Shown here in pieces: positions 50,936-58,372 of a stretch of DNA of 64,000 nucleotides. The stretch covers positions 496,001-560,000 of the forward strand of contig JAITUA010000003.1 in the NCBI GenBank assembly GCA_031286615.1, in the 5' to 3' direction. The DNA comes from Chryseobacterium sp. GTDB taxonomy: Bacteria > Bacteroidota > Bacteroidia > Flavobacteriales > Weeksellaceae. Both the position numbers and the translations under genes were made by a program. Below the pieces are notes generated by a model, which was given only the letters and a program-made list of their open reading frames with translations, was not told where the DNA came from and did no database searches. The first letter of the stretch is position 1; each line of letters opens with the position of its first letter.

Positions 50936-53740
50936 TTAAAACTTTTTCACCTTAATGGTGGTGTCTTTCTTCTTATATTCAAAAACCACGGTTTTTGAAT
51001 ACCCTTCTTTTGTCACCTGAATAGTTTGGGTAGGTTGTGTATAGCTGTATTTGTCATTTTCAATATAGAGGTTATATTTTCCATCTTTCAGGAAAAACTC
51101 AAACTCATTTTTTTGGTTAACCACGGCAGTATAGATCATGCCATCTTCACTTTTTGCATACACCACTATTCCGGTTACATCCGTTTCCAAAACATCGTAG
51201 GCTTGCCTGATCTCTGTTAATTTCCCACTTACCCTGATGTTTTTTACCAAGCCCACTTTACGGTTAATATTGTTATGTACCATAATGACAGGCTCCATCA
51301 TCAACCGGGCACCCGCACTTTCGTTCACCTTCAGCGTGTAAGTACCTTCAGGCACATTCTGAAAAACTACTTTTCCATTCTTATCCGTCATTGCTACATA
51401 ATTGTCCAGTTTTACAATTTCATTAGCAAGTACCGATTCGCCGGACTCCAGAAGTCCATTGAAATTTTTATCTTCAAAGAACTGGAACGACACTTTATGA
51501 TTTCCAAGAGCCGTAGCAGTGGTAAAATATTTTTTAATCCCCACTCTGAACTGGTAATAACTGCCACTGGTTGCATATTCAGCAGTAGATTTATAACCGG
51601 AAAGATTAAAATAACCTGTGGTAGACCATGAAGGCGAAATCTTATATTCCAGATTACCGGTGATATTACTGTTTAAATTTTTATAAAGTTCTGAATAGAA
51701 GGCTCCAGCTGAAAAAGATCCGGTAAGATTATGATTAAACATCTGGAAATTATACGAGGCGTAAACGTTATAGTTGGCGAAATTACGGCTTACATCATAA
51801 TAAGAATTTAAATCAAAGACACTGGTTGCGTTCCATTGGGCTGTTCCGTTGAGGGAGAATGATTTATATCTGTAAGATAAAGTTGTTTTCAAACTGTTGA
51901 ACCAGTCCGCTTTATTTTTCTCTTTTGAATAAGAATATTCCGCTGTCAGGTTCAATCCGTGAGCCCCTAATGTAGTGCTGATATTGGCTTCCAACCGGTA
52001 TGAAAAAAGCTCCTGCGATGTGTAAAAATTAGCTGTTTTTTGTTTTTCAACCTTTGGAGAAAGTAGAAAACTCCACTTCTTTAAAGAAAACTGATAACCT
52101 AATCCCAAAGCTTCTGTACTGTTGAAATAATAACGTAAATCAGAGGTATTCCCAGGTTGCGTTGATGCATCCTGAAAACTCAGGAACTCGGGCTCTATCT
52201 GTGAATTCTGATATTGTATAAAAGCTCGCTGAGCAGCAGAAATTTGGCGGCCAATCCTCTGATTTGAGAAAAAAGATCCCCTTTTGATCCCTGCATAACT
52301 TTTGGTAGCAAAGGAATTAACAGATTGTATATCCCAGTTCCCTATTTTCCCATCGTAATTGGCTCCCATTGAAGCTCCTGCGTTTTCATCATTGTTCAAA
52401 AGTCCTTTTTCATGGCTCAGACCAACCTCCGTGCGGATTGTGTTTTTATCGTTAATTAAAAATGATGTTACCGCGTTCGCTACCTGCGTATCTATGTTAA
52501 AGCGCGGATCATGATCGAATATATAAGACACTTTCCCATTGAAAGATTTACCATTCCCAAAAGCATATTTTGCACCCGCGATGGTAGATCCTTCTGTTTG
52601 TTGGAAATAAGTACCATACAGATTATAATTATTTTCCAGCGCAAGAATTTCAATCTGATTATTTTTACCAAATTTGGTAGAAACTTTCCCTCCTCTTCCG
52701 AAAACCGGGTAATCGTAATCACTGCTATTAACATTTCCCAACCGTAATACTGTATTTTTTCTCTCCAGCTCCAGCCAGGTATCATACAGGTTATAACGGC
52801 CGTCTTCAACATAGTAATCTGCCCCGATATTGAAGCGCGATTTTAAATTATCAGTCACCCGAAATGCTGTATTTCCCCTCAATTGAAGATAATTGAAACC
52901 TGAACTGTTTTCATTATAGCTGATTTCCGCAAAATTACTTCCACTCGCTGCTTCATTTCCGCGGGCAAGTTGTCTGTTGTGTGATAAAATAACTAAGTAA
53001 AGCGTGTTGCTTCCCACGATTTTATTATCAAGCAGGTCTGTGACAACTGCATTAATATTAAATTCCGGATAAAGTGTATTCTGTTTTCTGACCGCAATTT
53101 TGATCTCAACCGTTTGTTTTTCCAGACCTTCCAGAGATATGGTTTGCTGTTTTGGCATTATTTCCAAACCGTCAGGAATGGATTGCAAATCAATTCTAAC
53201 AGTTCGTTTACTATAACCTTGGTTTTCTACAGTCAACAGAATTGAAGATTGGGGCAAAGCAGGGTTAATGAAATTTTCGTAGGTGGCGGTATAAACTGCG
53301 ATGTTTTTGTTCTCTTCTTTAGCAACGAAGAAAGAGGCATTTTCAGTTTTGGTAACCGTTGGGCTTGTATACGAAACCTGAAATTTGATCTCACTGGATC
53401 TCAGTTTCATAAAATCCACGTTGGCGATCAGTTTCACTGGAAGATTTTTAGACTGACCCGCACCTAAGGTAAAATCATTTTTGGGATAGAAAAGCAATCC
53501 CGGATATTTTTCCTGAGGTATGATATTCTGAATGGTAATCTCTTCAGAACTTTTATTCTCAATGACCAGAAAATTAGTAAAAGTAGAACCCTTCTCAACA
53601 GCTACACTGTCATTTTCAAAATGGATTTGAATATCCTTCTTTTCCTGTGCATAGGCCAACGAAAAGTGCAGAAGAACAAATACAAAAAATAAGATTGTTC
53701 TTCTTAGTACTGATATTGATATTCCATTCTGTGGTTTCAA
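50936..53740 (-). CDS. Usher-like outer-membrane barrel with Ig-like and SdrB/carboxypeptidase-regulatory domains
   Basis: A 934-residue protein with a Sec signal. Residues about 30-260 hold two Ig-like NEW3-type domains (VAVEKGSTFTNFLVIENKSSEE, SSILLTVENQGYSKRTVRIDLQ). Residues about 270-760 alternate aromatic strands every 10-12 residues (FRVTDNLKSRFNIGADYYVED, LGLGYQFSLKKWSFLLSP), the pattern of a large outer-membrane barrel. The C-terminus has an SdrB-like domain (FFEDKNFNGLLESGESVLANEIVKLDN, KNGKVVFQNVPEGTYTLKV) and a second regulatory-like domain. Such 'DxNxNGxxDxGE' ends also occur in alternative ushers. Between chaperone-like and adhesin-like genes with 9- and 10-bp gaps, an usher role fits; classical usher motifs are not recognisable. 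Confidence 0.7.
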   Translation of the reverse strand: MKPQNGISISVLRRTILFFVFVLLHFSLAYAQEKKDIQIHFENDSVAVEKGSTFTNFLVIENKSSEEITIQNIIPQEKYPGLLFYPKNDFTLGAGQSKNLPVKLIANVDFMKLRSSEIKFQVSYTSPTVTKTENASFFVAKEENKNIAVYTATYENFINPALPQSSILLTVENQGYSKRTVRIDLQSIPDGLEIMPKQQTISLEGLEKQTVEIKIAVRKQNTLYPEFNINAVVTDLLDNKIVGSNTLYLVILSHNRQLARGNEAASGSNFAEISYNENSSGFNYLQLRGNTAFRVTDNLKSRFNIGADYYVEDGRYNLYDTWLELERKNTVLRLGNVNSSDYDYPVFGRGGKVSTKFGKNNQIEILALENNYNLYGTYFQQTEGSTIAGAKYAFGNGKSFNGKVSYIFDHDPRFNIDTQVANAVTSFLINDKNTIRTEVGLSHEKGLLNNDENAGASMGANYDGKIGNWDIQSVNSFATKSYAGIKRGSFFSNQRIGRQISAAQRAFIQYQNSQIEPEFLSFQDASTQPGNTSDLRYYFNSTEALGLGYQFSLKKWSFLLSPKVEKQKTANFYTSQELFSYRLEANISTTLGAHGLNLTAEYSYSKEKNKADWFNSLKTTLSYRYKSFSLNGTAQWNATSVFDLNSYYDVSRNFANYNVYASYNFQMFNHNLTGSFSAGAFYSELYKNLNSNITGNLEYKISPSWSTTGYFNLSGYKSTAEYATSGSYYQFRVGIKKYFTTATALGNHKVSFQFFEDKNFNGLLESGESVLANEIVKLDNYVAMTDKNGKVVFQNVPEGTYTLKVNESAGARLMMEPVIMVHNNINRKVGLVKNIRVSGKLTEIRQAYDVLETDVTGIVVYAKSEDGMIYTAVVNQKNEFEFFLKDGKYNLYIENDKYSYTQPTQTIQVTKEGYSKTVVFEYKKKDTTIKVKKF

Positions 53741-53749
53741 AGCTTAATT

Positions 53750-54550
53750 TTAAAATTTAAAGTTTTTTTCTCCTACACGTAAGTCATTGGATTCTGCCAT
53801 TTTGATAATAGCCACGCCAAGGAAGTTCCCTGAAATATTCTCTGGTAAAGAAAATTGAACAACCTGATTGGTATCCGGAAGCATAGAGATAGAAATTGAA
53901 GGCAATTTTATTTCCTTACCACTGTCTGTGTTGGTTAGTTCAAACTCAACGGTGGCATCATTGATGGTGTTTCCATCATTATGGATGCTTACTGCTACTT
54001 TTCTGTTCGCTGCATTTTCATTATTCACCTCTGAAATATTGGTAATATCCAAACTTTTTACATGATTTCCCGGTGGAGTATAAAAGATGTGAAGTCCCAC
54101 CTCAAACAAGGTGATAATACCAATACCATTCTGAATACGTGCCTTATCTGCCTGCTGAGGAAGTTGAGTGAAAAACAACATGCTGTTCGTAACGGCAGAC
54201 TGTGATGCATTTGCCGGGATCTGCATGGTTATTACAATCTCCTTTGTACTTTTCGCAGGAACTGTTACAGCGTTTTCTAAGGTGGACATCCAGGAGGCAT
54301 TGGAAATTTTTGAACTGCCTGCCTCAAGATAAACCTTATTTCCGTCTTCTTCTCTAACCCAATCTTTATAGTTGAGATTAAAAACATAATCCTTGTCTGA
54401 GCTGTTTTGAAGCGTGACTGTCTTTGTTACTTTTTCTCCTGGATTACCTGTGAAAAACAAACGTGTAGGTGACATAGAGATACTTTGTGCCAGAAGTGAA
54501 GAAGACCCTGTAAGGATAAAGAAAATGAAAAGGTGAATAAACTTGTGCAT
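53750..54550 (-). CDS. PapD-like periplasmic chaperone of the pilus-like locus
   Basis: A 266-residue protein with a Sec signal (about residues 1-21). The mature N-terminus SISMSPTRLFFTGNPGEKVTKTVTLQNSSDKDYVFNLNYKDW is a PapD-type first Ig domain; SSKISNASWMSTLENAVTVPAKSTKEIVITMQIP is the matching second half, with W-M followed by the strand that in pilus chaperones donates to the pilin. The second domain (VAVSIHNDGNTINDATVEFELTN...) is a further Ig fold. Encoded between the pilin genes and the usher-like gene. Ushers and pilins on both sides make a subunit chaperone the best reading. Confidence 0.75.
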   Translation of the reverse strand: MHKFIHLFIFFILTGSSSLLAQSISMSPTRLFFTGNPGEKVTKTVTLQNSSDKDYVFNLNYKDWVREEDGNKVYLEAGSSKISNASWMSTLENAVTVPAKSTKEIVITMQIPANASQSAVTNSMLFFTQLPQQADKARIQNGIGIITLFEVGLHIFYTPPGNHVKSLDITNISEVNNENAANRKVAVSIHNDGNTINDATVEFELTNTDSGKEIKLPSISISMLPDTNQVVQFSLPENISGNFLGVAIIKMAESNDLRVGEKNFKF

Positions 54551-54630
54551 GGTGTAAATAGTTTAATAATAAAGATTCCCAAAACTACTGAAAACGTAGC
54601 AAAAGGAACCTTTATCAACTAAAATTTTTA

Positions 54631-55176
54631 TTATAAAGCAGTAGCAGTATAAGTTACTGTTTGTGTATAAGTTCCGGCCGGTTTACCTAAAATATCAGAA
54701 GATGATGATTTTACTGCTGGAATGGTGTAATCCAGATTCAGGGTTAATGCACTTCCAAGAGGAGCGTTTGATACTAAGGTTTGATCCGTTGCAGATAAAA
54801 CTACAGCGCTTTTTGTTCCACCCATAGTTCCGGCAGCTGTAGCTGCTTTGATAGTCAAAACATTTACAGGAATTAAGTTCGTTCCATTCATAAAATTAGC
54901 ACCCCCTGCTTTTACTTTAACATTAAAGTTCTTTGTGGAAGTAACTTTTAAAGAGTTGGCTTTAGTAATCGTCTGATCAGAGTTATAATCTGCTGCAGTA
55001 GCATAGTTAAAGTCAACTGTATTACCAATGGCAGTACTTCCTGCGTCGATAGAGATTACATCGTTCAGGGTAATGTTTACCGTTGTGGTTGCGGTTGTAT
55101 TTTGAGCTTGAACGTTATTAGTTCCTAAGATGATTGCTCCAAAAGTTAAGGCTGCGATTACGATTTGTTTTTTCAT
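54631..55176 (-). CDS. Pilin-like subunit A
   Basis: A 181-residue secreted protein with a Sec signal (residues 1-24, ending VQAQ). The mature part begins with an alternating segment (NTTATTTVNITLNDVISI) suited as a donor strand, carries VDFNYATAADYNSD, NSLKVTSTKNFNVKVKAGGANFMNG, and ends in a hydrophobic-alternating strand (GTYTQTVTYTATAL), as in pilin-type Ig folds such as DUF4402. It differs from the neighbour at 55433 by only four residues (K2T, A8T, N52S, A59V). No cysteines. Followed at 80 bp by the chaperone gene, possibly in one transcript. Confidence 0.75.
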   Translation of the reverse strand: MKKQIVIAALTFGAIILGTNNVQAQNTTATTTVNITLNDVISIDAGSTAIGNTVDFNYATAADYNSDQTITKANSLKVTSTKNFNVKVKAGGANFMNGTNLIPVNVLTIKAATAAGTMGGTKSAVVLSATDQTLVSNAPLGSALTLNLDYTIPAVKSSSSDILGKPAGTYTQTVTYTATAL

Positions 55177-55228
55177 GATAGTAATATTTAATTTTTATTC
55201 TTGTTTAATTGTTCTCTTTTGAACACTA

Positions 55229-55297
55229 CAAATCTACAGCGGTGATAAAAGTTTCTTTGTAGTGAAAAAAGGAAGTGCATGTAGTAAAATCACTACA
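55229..55297 (-). promoter_or_regulatory. Promoter and palindromic operator of pilin A
   Basis: Minus strand TAGATTTG (55229-55236) matches the -7 consensus, about 53 nt before the ATG. No TTG stands at -33; instead CACTAC (55259-55264, minus) occupies that region and a palindrome TGTAGTAAAATCACTACA (55280-55297) lies at about -60. The same three elements precede pilin B, suggesting an activator-dependent promoter. Confidence 0.6.
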
Positions 55298-55370
55298 CAG
55301 GTTACAGATCACAGATACTTATTCCCGGATTTTGAATTTTATCCATATCGGTACAATACATACAAAATCA

Positions 55371-55391
55371 AAGGCCTCCTGAGGAAGCCTT
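55371..55391 (-). terminator. Weak terminator after pilin B
   Basis: AAGGC-TCC and GGA-GCCTT form a stem with one mismatch around CTGA; on the minus strand TTTGATTTTG follows. It lies about 40 bp after the pilin B stop and would let some transcription continue into pilin A. Confidence 0.5.
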
Positions 55392-55432
55392 CGAAACACC
55401 AAATCACAAAATATTAATATGAAAAAATTAAC

Positions 55433-55978
55433 TTATAAAGCTGTTGCAGTATAAGTTACTGTTTGCGTATAAGTTCCTGCCGGTTTACCTAAAATATCCG
55501 AAGATGATGATTTTACCGCTGGAATAGTGTAATCCAGATTCAGTGTTAAGGCACTTCCAAGAGGAGCGTTTGATACTAAAGTCTGATCCGTTGCAGATAA
55601 AACTACAGCGCTTTTTGTTCCACCCATAGTTCCGGCAGCTGTAGCTGCTTTAATAGTCAAAACATTTACAGGGATTAAGTTCGTTCCATTCATAAAATTA
55701 GCACCCCCAGCTTTTACTTTAACATTAAAGTTCTTTGTAGAAGTAACTTTTAAAGAGTTGGCTTTAGTAATCGTTTGATCAGAGTTATAGTCTGCTGCAG
55801 TAACATAGTTAAAGTCAACCGTACTACCAATTGCTGTACTTCCTGCGTCGATAGAGATTACATCGTTCAGGGTAATGTTTACCGTTGTGGTTGCTGTTGT
55901 ATTTTGAGCTTGAACATTATTAGTTCCTAAGATGATTGCTCCAAAAGTTAAGGCTGTGATTACGATTTGTTTTGTCAT
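55433..55978 (-). CDS. Pilin-like subunit B (98% identical to A)
   Basis: A 181-residue secreted protein with the same layout as subunit A: Sec signal to VQAQ, alternating N-terminal segment, Ig-like pilin body, and GTYTQTVTYTATAL end. Four amino-acid differences in total, all within the first 59 residues, with the C-terminal two thirds identical. The unit length of the tandem duplication, 802 bp, includes the promoter and operator, so this is a recent duplication of a whole transcription unit. Its ATG is at 55978; an alternative role as a dosage copy or phase-variable partner is possible. Confidence 0.75.
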   Translation of the reverse strand: MTKQIVITALTFGAIILGTNNVQAQNTTATTTVNITLNDVISIDAGSTAIGSTVDFNYVTAADYNSDQTITKANSLKVTSTKNFNVKVKAGGANFMNGTNLIPVNVLTIKAATAAGTMGGTKSAVVLSATDQTLVSNAPLGSALTLNLDYTIPAVKSSSSDILGKPAGTYTQTVTYTATAL

Positions 55979-56030
55979 GATAGTAATATTTAATTTTTAT
56001 TTTTATTTAATTGTTCTCTTTTGTATACTG

Positions 56031-56100
56031 CAAATCTACAGCGGCGATGAAAGTTTCTTTGTAGTGGAAAACGGAAGTTCGTGTAGTAAAATCACTACAC
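56031..56100 (-). promoter_or_regulatory. Promoter and palindromic operator of pilin B
   Basis: Minus-strand TAGATTTG at 56031-56038; CACTAC at 56061-56066; palindrome GTGTAGTAAAATCACTACAC at 56081-56100. Same order and spacing as upstream of pilin A, here with a longer perfect palindrome. Confidence 0.6.
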
Positions 56101-56117
56101 AGGTTATTCATATCAAT

Positions 56118-56155
56118 AAAAAGCCCTCAATACTTTTGTAGTATTGAGGGCTTTT
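56118..56155 (-). terminator. Terminator after pilin C
   Basis: AAAAGCCCTCAATAC (56118-56133) pairs perfectly with GTATTGAGGGCTTTT (56141-56155); on the minus strand the stem is followed by T-rich sequence. It separates pilin C from pilin B. Confidence 0.85.
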
Positions 56156-56177
56156 CTATTTTAAAATTGGTATTTAC

Positions 56178-56720
56178 TTACAATGCAGTGGCAGTATAAG
56201 TTATTTTTTGTGTATAAGTTCCCTGTGGTTTACCTAAAAGTACCTTGGATGCATTTTCCGCCGAAATAGAATAAGCAATATTTAAAGACTGTTTGGTACC
56301 TAAACTCGCATTACTCACCAGCACCTGATCAGTTGTGGATAGAGTGACCTCATTCAGGGTTCCCACCAAACTTCCACCCGGTATTGCTTTTACCTGTAAT
56401 ATATCCACAGGAATTACGTTTGCGCCACTTACAAAGTGTGTACCTTCAGATTTTACTTTCACATCAAAATTTTTGGAGGAAATAATGACTAAACTATTGG
56501 GAACGGTCACATTTTTTGATGAATTATAGTCTTTTGTGCTCCCATAATTAAAATCTACAGTGCCTTCTGAAGCAAGAGAGCCAATGTCCATTGCAATAAC
56601 ATCTGATAAAATAATATTTACTGATGTACTCACCTGCTCTGAATTTTGTGCCATAACACGGTGGGTTCCTAAGGCGATTGCTCCCAGAGAAAGCGCAACG
56701 ATAAAGATTTGCTTTTTCAT
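56178..56720 (-). CDS. Pilin-like subunit C (diverged)
   Basis: A 180-residue secreted protein related to A and B over its whole length but clearly diverged: Sec signal to VMAQ, SEQVSTSVNIILSDVIAMDIGS, VDFNYGSTKDYNSSKNV, NSLVIISSKNFDVKVKSEGTHFVSGANVIPV, LSTTDQVLVSNASLGTKQSLNIAYSI, end GTYTQKITYTATAL. The TAGATTTA at 56771-56778 (minus) may be its weak -7 element; the palindromes of A and B are absent, so it is regulated differently. First gene of the locus, with its own terminator. Could be a minor subunit or adaptor. Confidence 0.75.
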   Translation of the reverse strand: MKKQIFIVALSLGAIALGTHRVMAQNSEQVSTSVNIILSDVIAMDIGSLASEGTVDFNYGSTKDYNSSKNVTVPNSLVIISSKNFDVKVKSEGTHFVSGANVIPVDILQVKAIPGGSLVGTLNEVTLSTTDQVLVSNASLGTKQSLNIAYSISAENASKVLLGKPQGTYTQKITYTATAL

Positions 56721-56996
56721 GATTAATAAATTTAGTGAGGTGTAATAATATTGTCATTTAGAACTTATTATAAATCTAATAACATTATCTGACATTACCA
56801 AAGCCTTTTTCATCATTGATTATATATTGTCATCATAAAGTTTGCAGATATTCAATCTGATAGAGTTTTCTTATATGAAATTAAACCCGGAGAGTATAGT
56901 TTTGCCGTCGAAATCATATACTTTACTTTCAACCTCAGTAACTCAATTATTATTTCCCTATATTTATTGTTTTATTTCATTTTCAATCAAAATCAA

Positions 56997-57680
56997 ATGA
57001 ATTTAGACTTTGAAACCTTTGAAAAAGACGTCAATTGGTTTATCAGGCCAAACGATATTGTTACATTTACTGATAGAGAATCAATTCTGAACCTCTCCGA
57101 AAATTTTATATCAGCATTTCCTAAATTATCCCAACTTATTCAAAGGGCCAGAATGCTTGATTTTAGTGTAAATAATAATCCTTACCGTTTGTTATCATGG
57201 ACCAATAAGTACAATAAAAGCTGTGGCTGGTTAACCAAAATTGAGCCAGAGAATACAGATAACTTTATATTAGCAAGAGAACATGAACTATTGCTGAATG
57301 AGATGGGCGGTATTGCAGAGTCTTATCATCAGCCGGAACCAGCCCTTACCAATAATCAGTACTATTTATTCTTAAAATCTGCCTGCATAACGGGAATCGG
57401 TGAATGGGAAGAATATTATGAAAATCTTTGTGAGGAAGAAGATAAACAACCAATACATTATAATGACTTCATTTGCTTTGCCCTGGAAGCCAATGGCAAT
57501 ATGACAATGTATGAAAAGGTTTCAGGGAAGGTACTTTTATTTGCACATGATCATTGGTTTGAGAATGTTGATCCTCTTGAAGATCAGCCTGACTATACCT
57601 TTTACACAATACAAGATGTTGACAATTTTGTAGATTATGTTGAAAAGATGGCTGAGGAATGGTCAGAGGATGTACTATAA
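56997..57680 (+). CDS. SUKH (SMI1/KNR4)-like protein, possible orphan immunity protein
   Basis: Start taken at the ATG at 56997 (227 residues), ten codons inside the longest frame, where NLDFETFEKDVNWFIRPND begins. Acidic and aromatic-rich; the C-terminal third FICFALEANGNMTMYEKVSGKVLLFAHDHWFENVDPLEDQPDYTFYTIQDVDNFVDYVEKMAEEW has the order of SMI1/KNR4 domains (a 'whole-plate' strand set, G-x-V-x-x-F-D-H block and final helix). SUKH proteins commonly serve as immunity to polymorphic toxins. No toxin is adjacent. Only gene on the plus strand here; 57681-57818 is a short gap. The stretch 56721-56996 shows a TAGTTTTG at 56897 that could be its -7 element. Confidence 0.55.
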   Translation: MNLDFETFEKDVNWFIRPNDIVTFTDRESILNLSENFISAFPKLSQLIQRARMLDFSVNNNPYRLLSWTNKYNKSCGWLTKIEPENTDNFILAREHELLLNEMGGIAESYHQPEPALTNNQYYLFLKSACITGIGEWEEYYENLCEEEDKQPIHYNDFICFALEANGNMTMYEKVSGKVLLFAHDHWFENVDPLEDQPDYTFYTIQDVDNFVDYVEKMAEEWSEDVL

Positions 57681-57775
57681 TATAATTGGAGACTGCTTTG
57701 CATTTTAAAACTCAAACAGGAAATGATTAGAACCACAACAGCAGCGTTGATACAATATCAAAATTGTAAACAAAA

Positions 57776-57802
57776 AAAATCCCGGATAAACCGGGATTTT
57801 TT
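57776..57802 (-). terminator. Terminator after the DUF2911 gene
   Basis: AATCCCGG and CCGGGATT pair around ATAAA; T-runs stand on both sides, so it may serve both directions. Confidence 0.8.
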
Positions 57803-57818
57803 GTTTAAAGATTCAAAT

Positions 57819-58337
57819 CTATTTTATTTCTACAGGAACTGAGATTTTATCCCAATCCATGGTGAATCCATTATTGTTTATTTTATACACTAAAGTTTCC
57901 TGTGTTGCTGGTAAAGCTTTTGTTTTTACATCAACACGTAAAGCATCTTTTGATTCTTCGTATTTATAGGCACCCCATTGCTTTGGCTCCTTGTTAAAGA
58001 TTGCAGTCCAGGTTCCGCTTTCTTTAGGAATTAAGAAAAAGCTGTATTTACCTGCAGCCAGTTTTTTACCCTGAACAGTAATATCTTTATCCGTTTCAAA
58101 AGTAGTTGCTTCATTGGCACCTGCACGCCAAACTTTATTATAAGCTTCTAAACCACCCCAGATTGTACGCCCTTTTACAGAAGGACTGCTATAAGCTATG
58201 GTAATGTTTGCATCTTTGATTTTTCCCGTAGCCGTAGCCGGAGGGCTGGCTGGTTTTTTAGTATCCTGCGCAAAGGCATTCACTGAAAGCGTCATTGCAG
58301 CAAAAATCATGGTAGCAGATTTAATCATTGTATTCAT
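57819..58337 (-). CDS. DUF2911 family secreted protein
   Basis: A 172-residue protein with a Sec signal (about residues 1-23, ending NAFAQ). The mature domain is DUF2911: [91 protein letters not shown]. In this family the conserved R-A-G-A-N-E-A-T and W-G-A-Y blocks are diagnostic. Function unknown, periplasmic. It lies 35 bp after the sodium:solute symporter gene on the same strand and may be its last operon member. Confidence 0.9.
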   Translation of the reverse strand: MNTMIKSATMIFAAMTLSVNAFAQDTKKPASPPATATGKIKDANITIAYSSPSVKGRTIWGGLEAYNKVWRAGANEATTFETDKDITVQGKKLAAGKYSFFLIPKESGTWTAIFNKEPKQWGAYKYEESKDALRVDVKTKALPATQETLVYKINNNGFTMDWDKISVPVEIK

Positions 58338-58372
58338 AATATTTTGTTATTTGATTATTTTAATTTATCCGT

